Assembly (NCBI GenBank): GCA_019188255.1 | Contig: JAETXT010000003.1 | Location: 1,488,001-1,552,000, forward strand | Source of the DNA: Verticillium longisporum | Taxonomy: Eukaryota; Ascomycota; Sordariomycetes; Glomerellales; Plectosphaerellaceae | Length of the DNA: 64,000 nucleotides | Reading direction: 5' to 3' | In this document: positions 45,249-56,188 of the stretch, piece after piece | Numbering within the stretch: position 1 is the stretch's first letter | Layout: each line of letters begins with the position of its first letter | Program-made: the position numbers and the translations under genes | Notes under the pieces: generated by a model | What the model was told of the DNA's origin: nothing | The model's input: only the letters and a program-made list of their open reading frames with translations | Databases searched by the model: none

Positions 45249-48044
45249 ATGTCGGTTGCTATTTATGAGGCCATGTCCTGACTGAACAGAACGTTCAATC
45301 AATATGCTGCATGTTCGCGATATATAGTAGCCCAAATTCCTGTCCAAGCCTAGTAATCATTCCGATGGAGGGAATGGGGGCGTTATAAGGGCAGTGCATG
45401 AAGAGGTCATTGGCACGACATCGATGGCGAGATATGCCCCTCCTCACATTCAAAATTCATCGATATCGGATGATGAGAACTGAGCCTCGCTGTCAGGGCG
45501 TATCTACAGACAAGTGGCAAGTCACAAAGGGGTTTTGAAGCCTAGCTGGGGGTTCAAGGTTGCGGAGATGAAAAGAAAAGGGCTACGCATGGCCCTCCTA
45601 CCTGCGGAGGGCACGATTATAGACTTATCCCTCTACTATATCTAGCAATTGACTGCGGAAGGTGCCTGCGGAAGATCTCTCTACTCTGCCCTCCCCTTCA
45701 CCACCAAGCCAAAGCCAACTGCCAATGAGTAGGTCTCTGGAGAACCTGCATGTAGACACTGTCGCATACCTAATGATGACTTATCCCATTCTTCAATGAG
45801 ATACCCTGTCATTTTACGACCACATGACTTTAGGCTCAGGGTGTCTTCGCGCTCGGGTGACAACTCCCGATGCCACTTAGCTAATCGATGTGTGAATCAT
45901 CTCCAGGGCTTGGTGGTCCTGGACTGCTGAAACTTCTGTCTGAAAACGCGTGTATTTTGGGCAGCAGTATTCTATCGCAATCGATCGGAATTATCAAAAG
46001 TAAGAAGGCAGCAAGGAAGTAGAAGGTGTAACTATCACCACAAGTCTACTTGCATGCTTGACCGTAGCCTGCGTGCGGCAGGCACAGTCAACTAGGTACC
46101 AGCATGAGAAAGAAGGCTATCGGCGGCAGGACCGGTTCAGAATAGATCGATTAAGAGAAGCAGGGACAATCACATTGTATGCTGTGAGTTTGCTAGTAGG
46201 GGAAGAAGAACGGAGGTTGTATGTAGAATGACCCTGGGTCAAACATTTTCATCATCGTCATCACTACTTTCCTCAAGGTAGCTGCGCATGTATCGGGTGG
46301 ACTTGCCCAGCTAATGTCCAAAGGAAGCAGGTAGTCCGCCATAGTTGTTTCCATTTGTGACAATCTCGTCAAAACGCGATTTCCTCAAATGCGTGCCCAC
46401 AAGATTAGGGGAAGGATCGTTCTGGGTAGAATGTTGGTCACACTTTAAAACCAACTCCAACAATCATGATACTTCTTCTCCCATTCCCAACTCCTCCTCC
46501 AGTTCATTGTTTTATTCTGCCTTCGTTTTCTTGTCATTTGCAAGCTCGATCTCGACTGTTCTGGCTGCAAGGCTCTTCGAGCAGGGGACCGCGGTTTTCT
46601 TACGCATTGCCACCTCAAACGACCTATCATGGCAAACTTTGGACGCTGCCCACGGTTTGTTAGCGTGATCACGGATTCTTCCAACACCGTCTTCCTCGGA
46701 CAATGCTTCATCTATCTTCATTGCACTCAGTTTTCTTTGTTCTTCAGTATCATATCTCGGTGTCGCTGCTGGAAGCCCTTCTCGCTTGAGAGGTTGACAG
46801 CGGTCGGTCGCCTCAGACCTCCACGGGCAGTTGGCCTTTGTGTTCAGTCTCATCATTGGCAACAATGAATGATCCCTGCAAGGTGGGTGGTCCCCTCATG
46901 GGGAAATTAAGACTCTGAGCGGGCTTGGAGCCCTGTGATGATCAAATGATCCCTTCCTACGGGAATGAGACCACCCACGTGTGTCAGCCTCGGCTGCCCC
47001 CCCAAATATGGAATTCTTTTCAAGGAACAACGACAGCCTCAGTCCGCTCGCGTAGCGGTAAACTCGCCGTTGAAGGTGAGTTCTCTTCCACTGCGTCGAA
47101 GTTGGTCATCACTGGTTGACGCTGTCCTATCAGGCGTCTCGATCGCTTCTCGTATCCTCTCCGTCGTCGAAAACCGCACTGGCATCAACATGACTTCGTC
47201 TCTGCCACAGCTAGAGAGCAAAAGTTCAAAGAGTAAGAAACCTCTCTGAGCGGCACGTCGAAAACCATTATGCCACAACGCGGCATCAGACATGCGAAAG
47301 GTCACTCACCGACAACGGGATGCCCTGGGAGTTGGCTGGCAAGGATTGATTGCTCGTGGATCAACGAAGAAAAAGCATCCCAGATAGGACGATGCGATGC
47401 ATATCTGGGTAGACGAGGGCTGTCATGTTGTTGGGTGCCCAAGCCAGGCAGATTTGGTTCTGGTCGGGGAGTAGCAATGGAAAAAGAAGAAAGAGGCAGA
47501 AAAGGAATACGGAGGGCTGCAAAGCACAAATTTATACAGATGAATCTTGAAAAGCCTCGGCATCAAACTTTTCTTGCACAAATCATCAGGGTGTTAATGG
47601 AGGAACTCAGTTCAACGTCCAGAGAATGGCAAGAGCGGCAAGAGCGGTGGGCATGTGGGGCATTCTCAGATCATCACCTTGAGCCATAGTTTGGTGCAAT
47701 CTGCCTTGCGACGTCCCGACGTGGGCAGAGGTAAGACATCGTCGGTAACAGCAGGCCCCCAAAATCCTTATCATCGTTCAAAATCATCAGGTGCCTTAGG
47801 CATAGTGTAGAAAGGGTGACTCCATGCCCCAAGCACCAGACTTTTCTTTTCACGGCACTACGTAAGAGGCAGATATATCATGGTGACATTGGCTACTGGC
47901 TGGCCCAGGAATGATACAGCAACTCAGACGATTAACGCTGATATCGTCAGAGCAATTATATGAGCCAAAGCCTTGCCATTTCCTTGCTCCAGGCTTTTCC
48001 AGAGATAGCTTCAGGTCGGTTTAGCGGTACGAACACTTAATATG
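45249..48044. other. Long gene-poor stretch with possible element and gene relics
   Basis: About 2.8 kb between the HET gene and transposon copy 2. It holds a diverged element-like patch at 45585-45695. Weakly coding-like minus-strand frames occur at 46512-46865 and 47039-47529, without recognisable domains. It is probably decayed accessory DNA. Confidence 0.5.
45585..45695 (+). mobile_element. Possible diverged fragment of the 208-bp element
   Basis: The order TACCTGCGGAGGGC, an AT-rich centre (TATCCCTCTACTATATCTAG), then CTGCGGAAGATCTC and TACTCTGCCC resembles the right half of the element at 14940-15060 in the same order and spacing. Identity is low, and no terminal TCAG is seen. Confidence 0.4.
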
Positions 48045-48254
48045 TCAGAGCGTTGTTTAGAACAGAGTGAAGGGGTCTTCCACAGGGTCCGCAGGTAGTT
48101 AGAATATAGGTATAGGATAGGAATATATCTGAATTCTAGCCCTCCGTAGCTTTGGGGGGGCCCTCCGTAGCCTATATATATATTCTCTCGTGACCCTTAG
48201 CCCCTGGCTAGCCCCCTGGCTTGGCAGGCCCTGGGTGGCTCCGCAGGGTCCTGA
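48045..48254 (-). mobile_element. Non-autonomous inverted-repeat element, copy 2 (210 bp)
   Basis: Aligned on the minus strand it matches the copy at 14856-15063 over its full length, beginning TCAGGACCCTGCGG and ending AACGCTCTGA. I count roughly ten differences, most of them transitions, with one or two single-base indels in C/G runs. No matching target duplication is evident in the flanks. It lies at the 3' end of the second Zn2Cys6 gene, in the same orientation relative to that gene as copy 1 is to the first. Confidence 0.88.
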
Positions 48255-50773
48255 CACAATGATTGGGGAACGACCAGTCCCATATCCACGATTGATCCAT
48301 CTCGTGGAGCGGACCAACTCCCCACCCGGCTTGTGGCGGTAGCCAGGATCCCGACGCATCAGATAGCTCACCCTGCAGATTATTTCGAGGTGAGTCGTCT
48401 ACTGTTCCAGCCATGCTATGGACCCAATCTATCTGCCGATTTGTATCACCCATTCTAGACTGCGTGTTGATGAGCCATGAGGCATGGCTATGCATTTCTG
48501 CAAGTTCATTGTGGGTGCCATCACGACCGGAGACAGGCCCCTGGGGTTCTGTCGACGAGGTTTCTCGGTCTCGGCCGACGGCTTCTGAACAATATTCTGG
48601 GGGCTCCCCAATGCACCCGGCTTGTTATGTGTCTCGCTGAGGTCGAGTCCAGCTGGATCGTCAATCAGAGCTTTGGTCTCCTCGGTGGCAATGACGTGCA
48701 TCAAGTCCGTGAGAACCATTGTCATTTGACTCCACACGTGTGATCTGAGATTGCTGCTCTTAGGAATCTGTATGATCCTCGCTATGCCGCGCTTACTCTC
48801 TTGGCCTCGAGCAGACAAGGGGCTCAAGAGGGCGAGCAAACCAAGCATGACGCCCGCGGAAAAGGCGTGCACCCCGACATGAATGGCAGGGAAGCCGAAC
48901 TGAAAGAGGCACAGAAGACCCGGACGCTTGGCCACGTCTGATGTCCTTGTTGCGAATGTCCAACACTGCTGCTGAGCAATATTGATGAACGCGCTTGGCA
49001 CATTGGTAAAAGTAGCTTGCGTTGCTGGCGCTAGTGAGTTTGCTCGCGTAGAAAAGCGCGACCTCGGTACGCCGCCGATCGATATCAAGGGACGGAATAG
49101 GAGGATCAATACGTTATCGTAGGATACTTGGAGGGGTCAGAGCCTGTAAGGCGAAAATTCTTTTCAAAGCGGCGTCCTCGCCGTCCTCAATGGTATTCGG
49201 AGGGTGTGACTCTGATCTTAGCTCGGGGGGGGTAAGACCTTTCCCAGGCCAACAACCTCTGGTGGAGTTTCGATATCGACTGACAAAGTTCTTCGGATCC
49301 ATTGTGCTGAGTAAAGTAGATCTGGTGCATAATGGAGTTTGCAATTGTGTACATCTTAGCCTTGAACCTGTTATAGGAGCCGACTGTTACGGGTCTGGAC
49401 TGCCCGTCCTCGTATATCTCAGTTGACCCAAACTTCGGGCACTGCTCAAAACTATCTTCAACGTCGAGTGGTTGCTGAACGTGGCAATCGGTCTCGATGA
49501 GCATCGGAAGTGTACCCCACGACATCAAGATGAACCTGCAGCCGGATATTAGACGCAGGTGTTGGATAGGCGCATGTTGACTCACCCTGCTCCAATGAAT
49601 ACAGACCACCAGACGTAGCGTCGCGTCTGTCTCTCGACGGTGTCGATATCGGCCCAGCATTCTTCCTGGTTGAGGCCGATGAACTGAGCTGCGCGGACTG
49701 TTGTTCCCATGGTGATGAATGCGGCTCTTGACTGGCGGTTCCACATGTAATACGCGCTCAGCAGAAACGATTACGAAACTGTGTCGACGATGATGAGGTC
49801 CATGGATGGGAGGTACCATCTTTCGGCTGCCAATATCATGCCCGAAACAAGCTCAGCTGAAGCCGCTTCCTCGCGACTCCCTGCTCGAGCGCCATCGGGT
49901 TTGAACTTGGCACCGATCACGAGCACGACAAGCGCCAAGAGAAGCAGAGGCCGCTGTTTCCTCGACGCAAGCCCGGACTCTGCTATGGGTAGAAGTCGTG
50001 TCCGGAGAGAGGGTTCGTGAATTATGCGGATGTACCAATGTACCGAGTCATTGTAAGAGTCCAATAAAGAATTGACTACCTCTGTTGGAGGCAGATCAAT
50101 ACCCAAGATGTCAATGACGGGGACCAGCTCAGATTCTGCCTGGGTATGTCCGCGACTGGGAGAGTCTGTCGAGGGCAAGGCATCAACCTCGCGCATTCGA
50201 CCGGACGCTGCGATTTGGTACTTCTGAAAGATCTGAGAGAAATGTCAAACCAAAGAACCAAAGGCCTCGGCATGTCGTTGCGCCACAGTTGAGCTTGACG
50301 ACAGCACGAACCTTTCCCACAAGATGTAGTGCGGACGCGCGCTGGTCAGGTCGGACGACATCATTTGGCTGTGCATGGGTCGCTGTAGAGACCTTCAGCC
50401 TGCCCAACTCCACTGCATCTACAGTATGGGGCTGCGTAGAGGAACACGGCTCGTCAGCTACTCTCGGCCGAGCGTGTCGGGCTTGGTACGCTGCACTTTT
50501 GGGCCGGTTGGATCGCCTGACTCCATGTCATCAGTAAATCGGTTATCAGTAACGTATCTCTCAGCCATTATACTGACCACGTCCGTTCAGTTGCCTCCGT
50601 AAATTGTGCACCAGCCCGTATGCACAGTGTACACGGGCGCTGGCAGTCGCACTTGGTGCTCACAGGTCAGCCACGACCAAGCCAAACTTCCAGCAGCTCA
50701 GGAATAGATTAAGAACTCTCGGTTTTCGTCGGCGAAACTGACTGCATGCGTGCCGAATCCTCTTCGGCTCCAT
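48255..50773 (-). pseudogene. Second Zn(II)2Cys6-type transcription factor, decayed
   Basis: Read on the minus strand, the fungal-specific transcription-factor middle region is clear: DLPPTEVVNSLLDSYNDSVHWY, AYYMWNRQSRAAFITMGTT, RRYVWWSVFIGAG, then a 58-nt intron and FILMSWGTLPMLIETDCHV. The C-terminal third (YDNVLILLFRPLI, GLLALLSPLSARGQE, SWIWDWSFPNHC) follows. Lesions: a TAA at 49771-49773 inside DTVS|SFLLSAYY, frameshifts near 49200 and 48480, and the zinc cluster near 50740 reduced to ACSQFRRRKPRV with two expected cysteines missing. The element at 48045-48254 abuts its last codons. Its neighbours, a CoA ligase and an acyl-CoA dehydrogenase, are also broken and may have been its targets. 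Confidence 0.78.
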
Positions 50774-51440
50774 CAACTGAGATGCTTGCCGGCCGGCTCG
50801 GGTAGTCGGGGCTATATGGTGAGCGCGAAGAGGAAAGCCGTTCAAGTCAAAAGCTGAGGGGATGCGGACGGCTCAAGTATTACCTAGGTGCCTGCATCAG
50901 GTAGGTGCCTTCAGGGGTAACGAGAGCCGAGAGCCGCCGGCTCTCCTGCCCCACCTTCCCAAGTGAGTGGCTGGCGGGGCAGGCGGGGTAAGGGTCGATC
51001 ACCGGTCTTGTCTGATCAGGACGGCTCCTCTTCCTCAGACTCTATTAGCATTCCTGCATAGTATACAGGATGGTGTCTGCTGGTTCGGACGCTATAATTC
51101 GAGTCTGTTGCTTGTTCGAGTCGCTTGGCGGGAGCTGTCTCATGCTTGCGGGATGGGGCAAGCTCGTCATGAATGCACGGTATCTGCCTGACCTGAGCTC
51201 CTGGCACGACTCCCGCATCCAACCAAACGCAGCTCCGGTTTACGACTGAACACCAGAGAAAAAACGATTTGAACAAGGAGCTGAGGGGAACTGTTTTCCA
51301 AGATGACAGGAAGTCCTTTTACAATGCAACGGTCGACTTGAACTTACAAATGTCGTCGATTTGTTGACACTGCTGTTCGGTAGGTTATCCCCACCACAGA
51401 GGAGGTTGAGGCAGCAGTCTCATACTGTGTCCTGACACAG
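50774..51440. other. Divergent spacer between regulator and ligase remnants
   Basis: Contains CCTAGGTGCCTGCATCAGGTAGGTGCCT-like direct and inverted motifs at 50882-50910. Otherwise unremarkable. Confidence 0.5.
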
Positions 51441-52154
51441 ATTCAGCCGAGCTTCCGTCAAAGGATGATACTATCCTTCACGTTGAAGCGAGTAATCCCG
51501 ACAATCGTCTGAGCAAGGCGCAAACCGCCACCCTCACGCGTATCGCACACATCCTCCGACACGACTTCGGCGTTGGTGCCTCGATCAACGGTCAAGTTGT
51601 GGTAGTCTGCATCTCTTTCGGAGAGGTCCTCCTTCAGGTGGTGACCCCTGGATACTGGCAGAACCCCACGGCGACAGTTGAATCCTTTACCAGATGTGGT
51701 GGCTGGTTCAAACGGGCGACATTGGGACCCGGAAAAACAGCAAATTCTACATTGTCGACCCCAAGAAGGTATGCAATTGGTTACTTTCACGCTTGCAAAT
51801 GGCTGATACCTTGACTTCTAGGAGCTTATCAAATACAAGGGTCTCCAGGTTGCCCCAGCCGAACTTGAAGCGCTTCTCCTATCCCATCCGTTGATCCTAG
51901 ATGTTGCAGTTATAGGTGTCGCCGTGCCAACAGAAGAATGAAACCAAGTCCCTAGGGCATACATAGTGACGGATGTCAACAAGATTTCCGAGGGCGAGGT
52001 GCAGGCATCTGTCAAGCGCGAGCTGGCTTCGTATGAGCGGCTTCGGGGTGGCGTGAGCTACGTCAAAGCTATCCCCAAAAGCCCCACGGGAAAGATACTG
52101 AGGAGAGAGCTACGTGAACTGTTCGAGAGGGAGAGTTCCCTTCCAGCTAAGCTG
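51441..52154 (+). pseudogene. AMP-dependent acyl/aryl-CoA synthetase remnant (4-coumarate-CoA ligase type)
   Basis: Two ends of an adenylate-forming ligase are fused. The N-terminal part reads ILHVEASNPDNRLSKAQT and IAHILRHDFG. After GQVVVVCISFGEVLLQV it jumps to TPGYWQNPTATVESF and GDIGTRKNSKFYIVD, so about 300 residues including the ATP-binding P-loop are gone. The C-terminal lid domain follows a 55-nt intron ([19 protein letters not shown]) and contains the conserved PKSPTGKILRREL. A TGA at 51939-51941 breaks it after VPTEE, and the segment before GWFK is also shifted. It ends SSLPAKL, which resembles a peroxisomal SKL-type signal, but a Cys codon follows. It is inactive by any reading. 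Confidence 0.8.
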
Positions 52155-52482
52155 TGCATTCATACAGTTGCATCTGCGTACGGCTTTAAGGCCAAGTTCA
52201 TGAAATATCTTGGTAGACGGCGAGTTCGCAATTGCGCAATGACATATCGCGTATGTTATTTCGCTCGAAACCAGACTCGAGAACGCGCATGGAGTCATTG
52301 CATTCGTTATTGCTAAGCTACCAGACCAATCTCGACAAATCTATCGTCCAGCGGGTAACCACAAAACACACCAAGTACGAGAATTGTGCTAAGGCGCCAA
52401 CCATCATAAAGATCACATCCGTTGTTCAAAGCTTTCAGCACCTTTAGCTTTCCAGCTGATGATTTCTATGAGATACTCGCAC
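52155..52482. other. Convergent spacer
   Basis: Between the ligase remnant and the dehydrogenase 3' end. Nothing recognised. Confidence 0.45.
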
Positions 52483-54384
52483 CTATGAAGACCCTTGCAT
52501 CAATGGCGGCTTCGGCTGCGCAGTCAAATGCGCCAACTTAGCGTAGCTGACCGCGCTGATATGAGACCGGACGTATCTGATTGCAACGTGGGATGCAATC
52601 TCATCATTGCCAGTGCTAGCGTCGTACAAAAGGAGTGTTGCCGTCGTAACGACGTCGAGGTGATCCAAGAGCCACCGGCCACTATATTCCAGCAGTGCCC
52701 CATCTGCTTTGATACGTAAAATCAAGGCAAGGAGAGTCTCGAGTCTTTCGGTAATAGCGATGCACTCATTGGCGAACCTCTTACTGCAGAGGTTGAGAGT
52801 CCTCGTGGTCCAGGGGGCAAAAACATCCTCGATAATGCGGCCTCCTTGAATGCGTTTGTCTCTGAGGACCCGGCCAACGTTATCTGCTATGACGCTCACG
52901 GTTCCCTCCTAGATTGTTTGCACGACCGAGTCGCGGAATATCTTGGCCAGGTTCAATATGCCTCCATCTTCAAGGTTTTCGCAATAGCCCACACCGCCGA
53001 GGCAATCCATGTTCGCGCGAAGCCCAGCTACAGCTGCCACGCTCGTCTGCGCCTTGATCACTGGCTCCAAAAGTCGAAGAAGAAGCTTTGCTGTCTCGTC
53101 GTTCGGGATGAGTGCAGCGGCTGGCTTGTTTCTCATGACGCTGCTGCCCTGTTCACTGCAGCCCAAGAGGGCCACACCAAAGAACGTAAGAGCCGTGGCC
53201 GCTCGGTACTTGACAGTCTCTCCAGCCATCCAGTGGCTGTGCTGCAGGTTCTCATACAAGTAGGCACCCCGGACCTTTCGAACCTTGGTGTGCGCACGGC
53301 AGACCGCGAGGCCCCGCGCCCAGTACGAGACACTGCCAGCGCCGGTATAGAGGCGCGTGATGTTGAGGACAGCTGAGATTGCCTTGACGCCCTTGCCTTC
53401 CTCTCCCACGAGCCAGCCCCGTGCACCCTTTAGCTCGAGCTCGGCGGTCGGCAAACCTTTTGTGCCCATCTTGTTCTTGAGCCTTTGGATGCGGATTCCG
53501 TTGAGCTCAGAGCCTTTTCCCGCCTTGCGGCGCATGGGAACGCAGAACGCACTCAAACCTTTCGGCGTCTGAGCCAGAAGCATGGTCATATCTGAATCGG
53601 TTGCGCTGCTGAACCACTTGAAGCCGTCAATGGACCGGGGTCCCAAAGGCTGTCCAAGAATGTCTTGGCCGCGGCCGACAGCGCCCCTGAGGTTGGTGGG
53701 AGTCAATCTTGTGGCTATAGTCTCGGTTCCTCTAACATCGCTTCCTCCTGATTTCTCGGTCATCCACTGGCCGCTAGTCCAAGCTTCAGACGGGTCAGAC
53801 GAAATCAGACGTCGGTAGTATTCACTGAGGACTGCGCGGCGTTCCATTTCATCGTCATCATCGTCCCCAATGTGATTCGAAATGAAACGGGCAGACCAAT
53901 CTGTCATGCTCATCGGGCACATGGTCAGGGTTGACGTGTGGTGCCAGTTGTGATTCATGAGAAACTGATGCACGCGACGATTGTGGGTGAACGTGGACTT
54001 GTCGTAGCCCAGCGAGACAACGCCCGCCTGGATTCCGATGGCTTTCAAAGCTTTCCAGCCGTGACATAGGACAAGAGGGTCGTCTCGATTCAGCTCGCCA
54101 AAGGTCGTGAGCGGCTGCAAAGTCGGCGGTACTGTCTCGGCCTCGACAGCGTGCTTCAAAGTGGCGGGCTCCGGCACAGTCCGTGAGATTTCGTGCATGG
54201 CTTTGCCCACGACTTGCTGGCTACTGTCTGGCAAGTACAATTTCGTAAGTCGTGTGAGGACAACATCGTCCGTGACCTCATCATGAGCATTTGCGAGCTG
54301 AGGGGACGTGTATTGAGGGAGAATGGTGGGCAATTGCTGGAAGAAACCCGAGGTAGCCGACGACGCAGTAGGGACGCTTGCCAT
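52483..54384 (-). pseudogene. AidB-like acyl-CoA dehydrogenase with one nonsense codon
   Basis: A single frame of about 630 codons from MASVPTASSATSG (ATG at 54384; an upstream ATG at 54423 is also in frame) to a stop at 52483. Family features: QWMTEKSGGSDVRGTET, the FAD-domain DGFKWFSSATDSDM, RIQRLKNKMGTKGLPTAEL, GCLGGVGYCENLEDGGILN and, at the site of the highly conserved QTIWEGT motif, QTI-TAG-EGT. The TAG (52909-52911) replaces the Trp codon TGG. The next 140 residues continue in frame. On the plus strand the change is CCA to CTA, a CpA-to-TpA change. Loss of the C-terminal helical part would probably abolish tetramer formation. No intron can remove the stop. Confidence 0.87.
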
Positions 54385-56188
54385 GGTTATGGTCGCATAC
54401 CCGTGTTGGAAATGAAAGACCATACAAGACCCAAGTATAGACAGGTTGCTGGGCGTTCAGGGGGTTGTTGTTGCTGCTGCGTTTGAACCCGAGATCAAGG
54501 GGTGGATTATGTATCTGGTCTCATTGTCAATCTTGAGCCATACGAAAGCGTCTTAAGAAACCGAAAGCCACGGTCTCCAGTATTCGATGCCATTTCCAAA
54601 TCATTCATTGGGATGGTCAGCTGGCAGAGCTTGTGATCGTGGCAATGAAAGCAGGGGTATAGCCAATGCTTGAGCCGGCGGCTCACGGCTCACGGCTTCT
54701 GACGACTTGCAGCTTCCCACCGCAGCGAGAAGTTCTGCGTTTCCATGTGACAGCGCTGTTACCATCACAGACTATTCTTGGAGCGATTGATGTGACGTCC
54801 ACCGAACACTTTGTTAGAAAGACTCCTAGAGTTCATCGCCTGTTCTGCACCACCAAGAAAATTGTGTCAGAGCCACGCTACCTTTGATCAACGACTTCGA
54901 GAGGAGTGCCATCAGTTTTAGCGACAGCCCATCGCTTGCCAGATCATTGACTGTGGAAATTTTCAGCGACGACCCGACTAGGAACCCGGCGAATGCGTCA
55001 AGTCACACAATGGCGAGCTCGATCATGCATTGTGGCTTGCTAACGACAAAGCCAAGTTGCCTGTTTCGGAGCAGGTCATTGTATATGCTCATGGAATGCA
55101 GGAGGGTGCCGTATGTTCATATTTGTCTGCATTTGCAGTGCATTGGATTCTGGCGAGGGGTGGTGAAGCGCGGCGCAGGATTATGAACCGACGACGGCGT
55201 CTGCGCATTTGTCCGGAAGCAAACGTCTGGGAGCAGATGCCTGGTGAGGTGCAAACTGGTTGAAATGCACATTTGGTCGTATAGCTATACTGAATTTGGA
55301 GCAATACCCTCGACATGACATCCAGTGGTGGTAAGACATGTTGTGATAGTAGGTGTAGTAAGGAAGCGCCAGGAGCCTTCTCGAGGGACATGTAGGTAGG
55401 AAGTGGGGAATTCATTGAGTAGGCAGGCGTTGAGTGCTCTCAAGGTGCGTTTGGGTGGTACGAAAGTCGGCAGGTGCACTTCGCTTTTCAGCTCTTCGTC
55501 ACCCATAGAAAAGGTCACCGGTGTAATGACCAAATCAGTAATGACCAAATCACAAAGAAAACAAAAAGGTAAGCGCTGGTTTCATTCGAGCCCAAGATGT
55601 CGAGATGTATGTAAGGGACTGGTCAAGCATTGCTGGGCTGCACCAGTGGACGGGCTACTAACGGCGCCCGTCTCGGTCCGTTTGTTCATTCGATGGTTTC
55701 GGCCACGCATGGCCCACAGTCCCTATTTCGTAAGCAATCCAGCGCTTGCGTCCCCCCGAAGCCCCGGAGCCCAGGGCCGCCCCCTGGCCACACCCCCGCA
55801 CGCCCCTGGAAATTACCGATAACGATAGGGGGAAAAGCGTTCGGTACGACGTTGGTAGCTGCACTCCCCCAACTCCGCAAGTGATGCACAACACAATGGC
55901 ACGGACGTAGTTGTGTATTTGGGGAAAGCCGCGATCCGCCTTGTACATAACATAATCTCCCATATCCATGTGGCCAGAGGCTCCGTCGTTGTTGTTCGAG
56001 CCGGCAACTGGACACGACATCCTCTTCACAACAACAGACCCGACCACAGATTACAGACCACAGTCCCGACGAGCGAACGCACCCCGACGAGCAACACCAT
56101 TCGACCACGTACACTACACCGCTTGGCTTGGAGTCGCAGATGGCTGAGGTGCATGTGACGGTCGACACGTTCCTTACCAGGTTGTTAG
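54385..56188. other. Gene-poor spacer with uninterpreted open frames
   Basis: About 1.8 kb between the divergently oriented dehydrogenase and vezatin-like genes. A plus-strand frame at 55030-55263 (VIVYAHGMQEGAVC, FAVHWILARGGEARRR) reads somewhat like protein but matches nothing I know. It may be another relic. Confidence 0.45.

Noticed and set aside
52850..52960. Intron removing the TAG in the AidB-like gene
   Set aside because: The sequence on both sides of the stop is conserved coding sequence (QTI...EGT), leaving no room for an intron.
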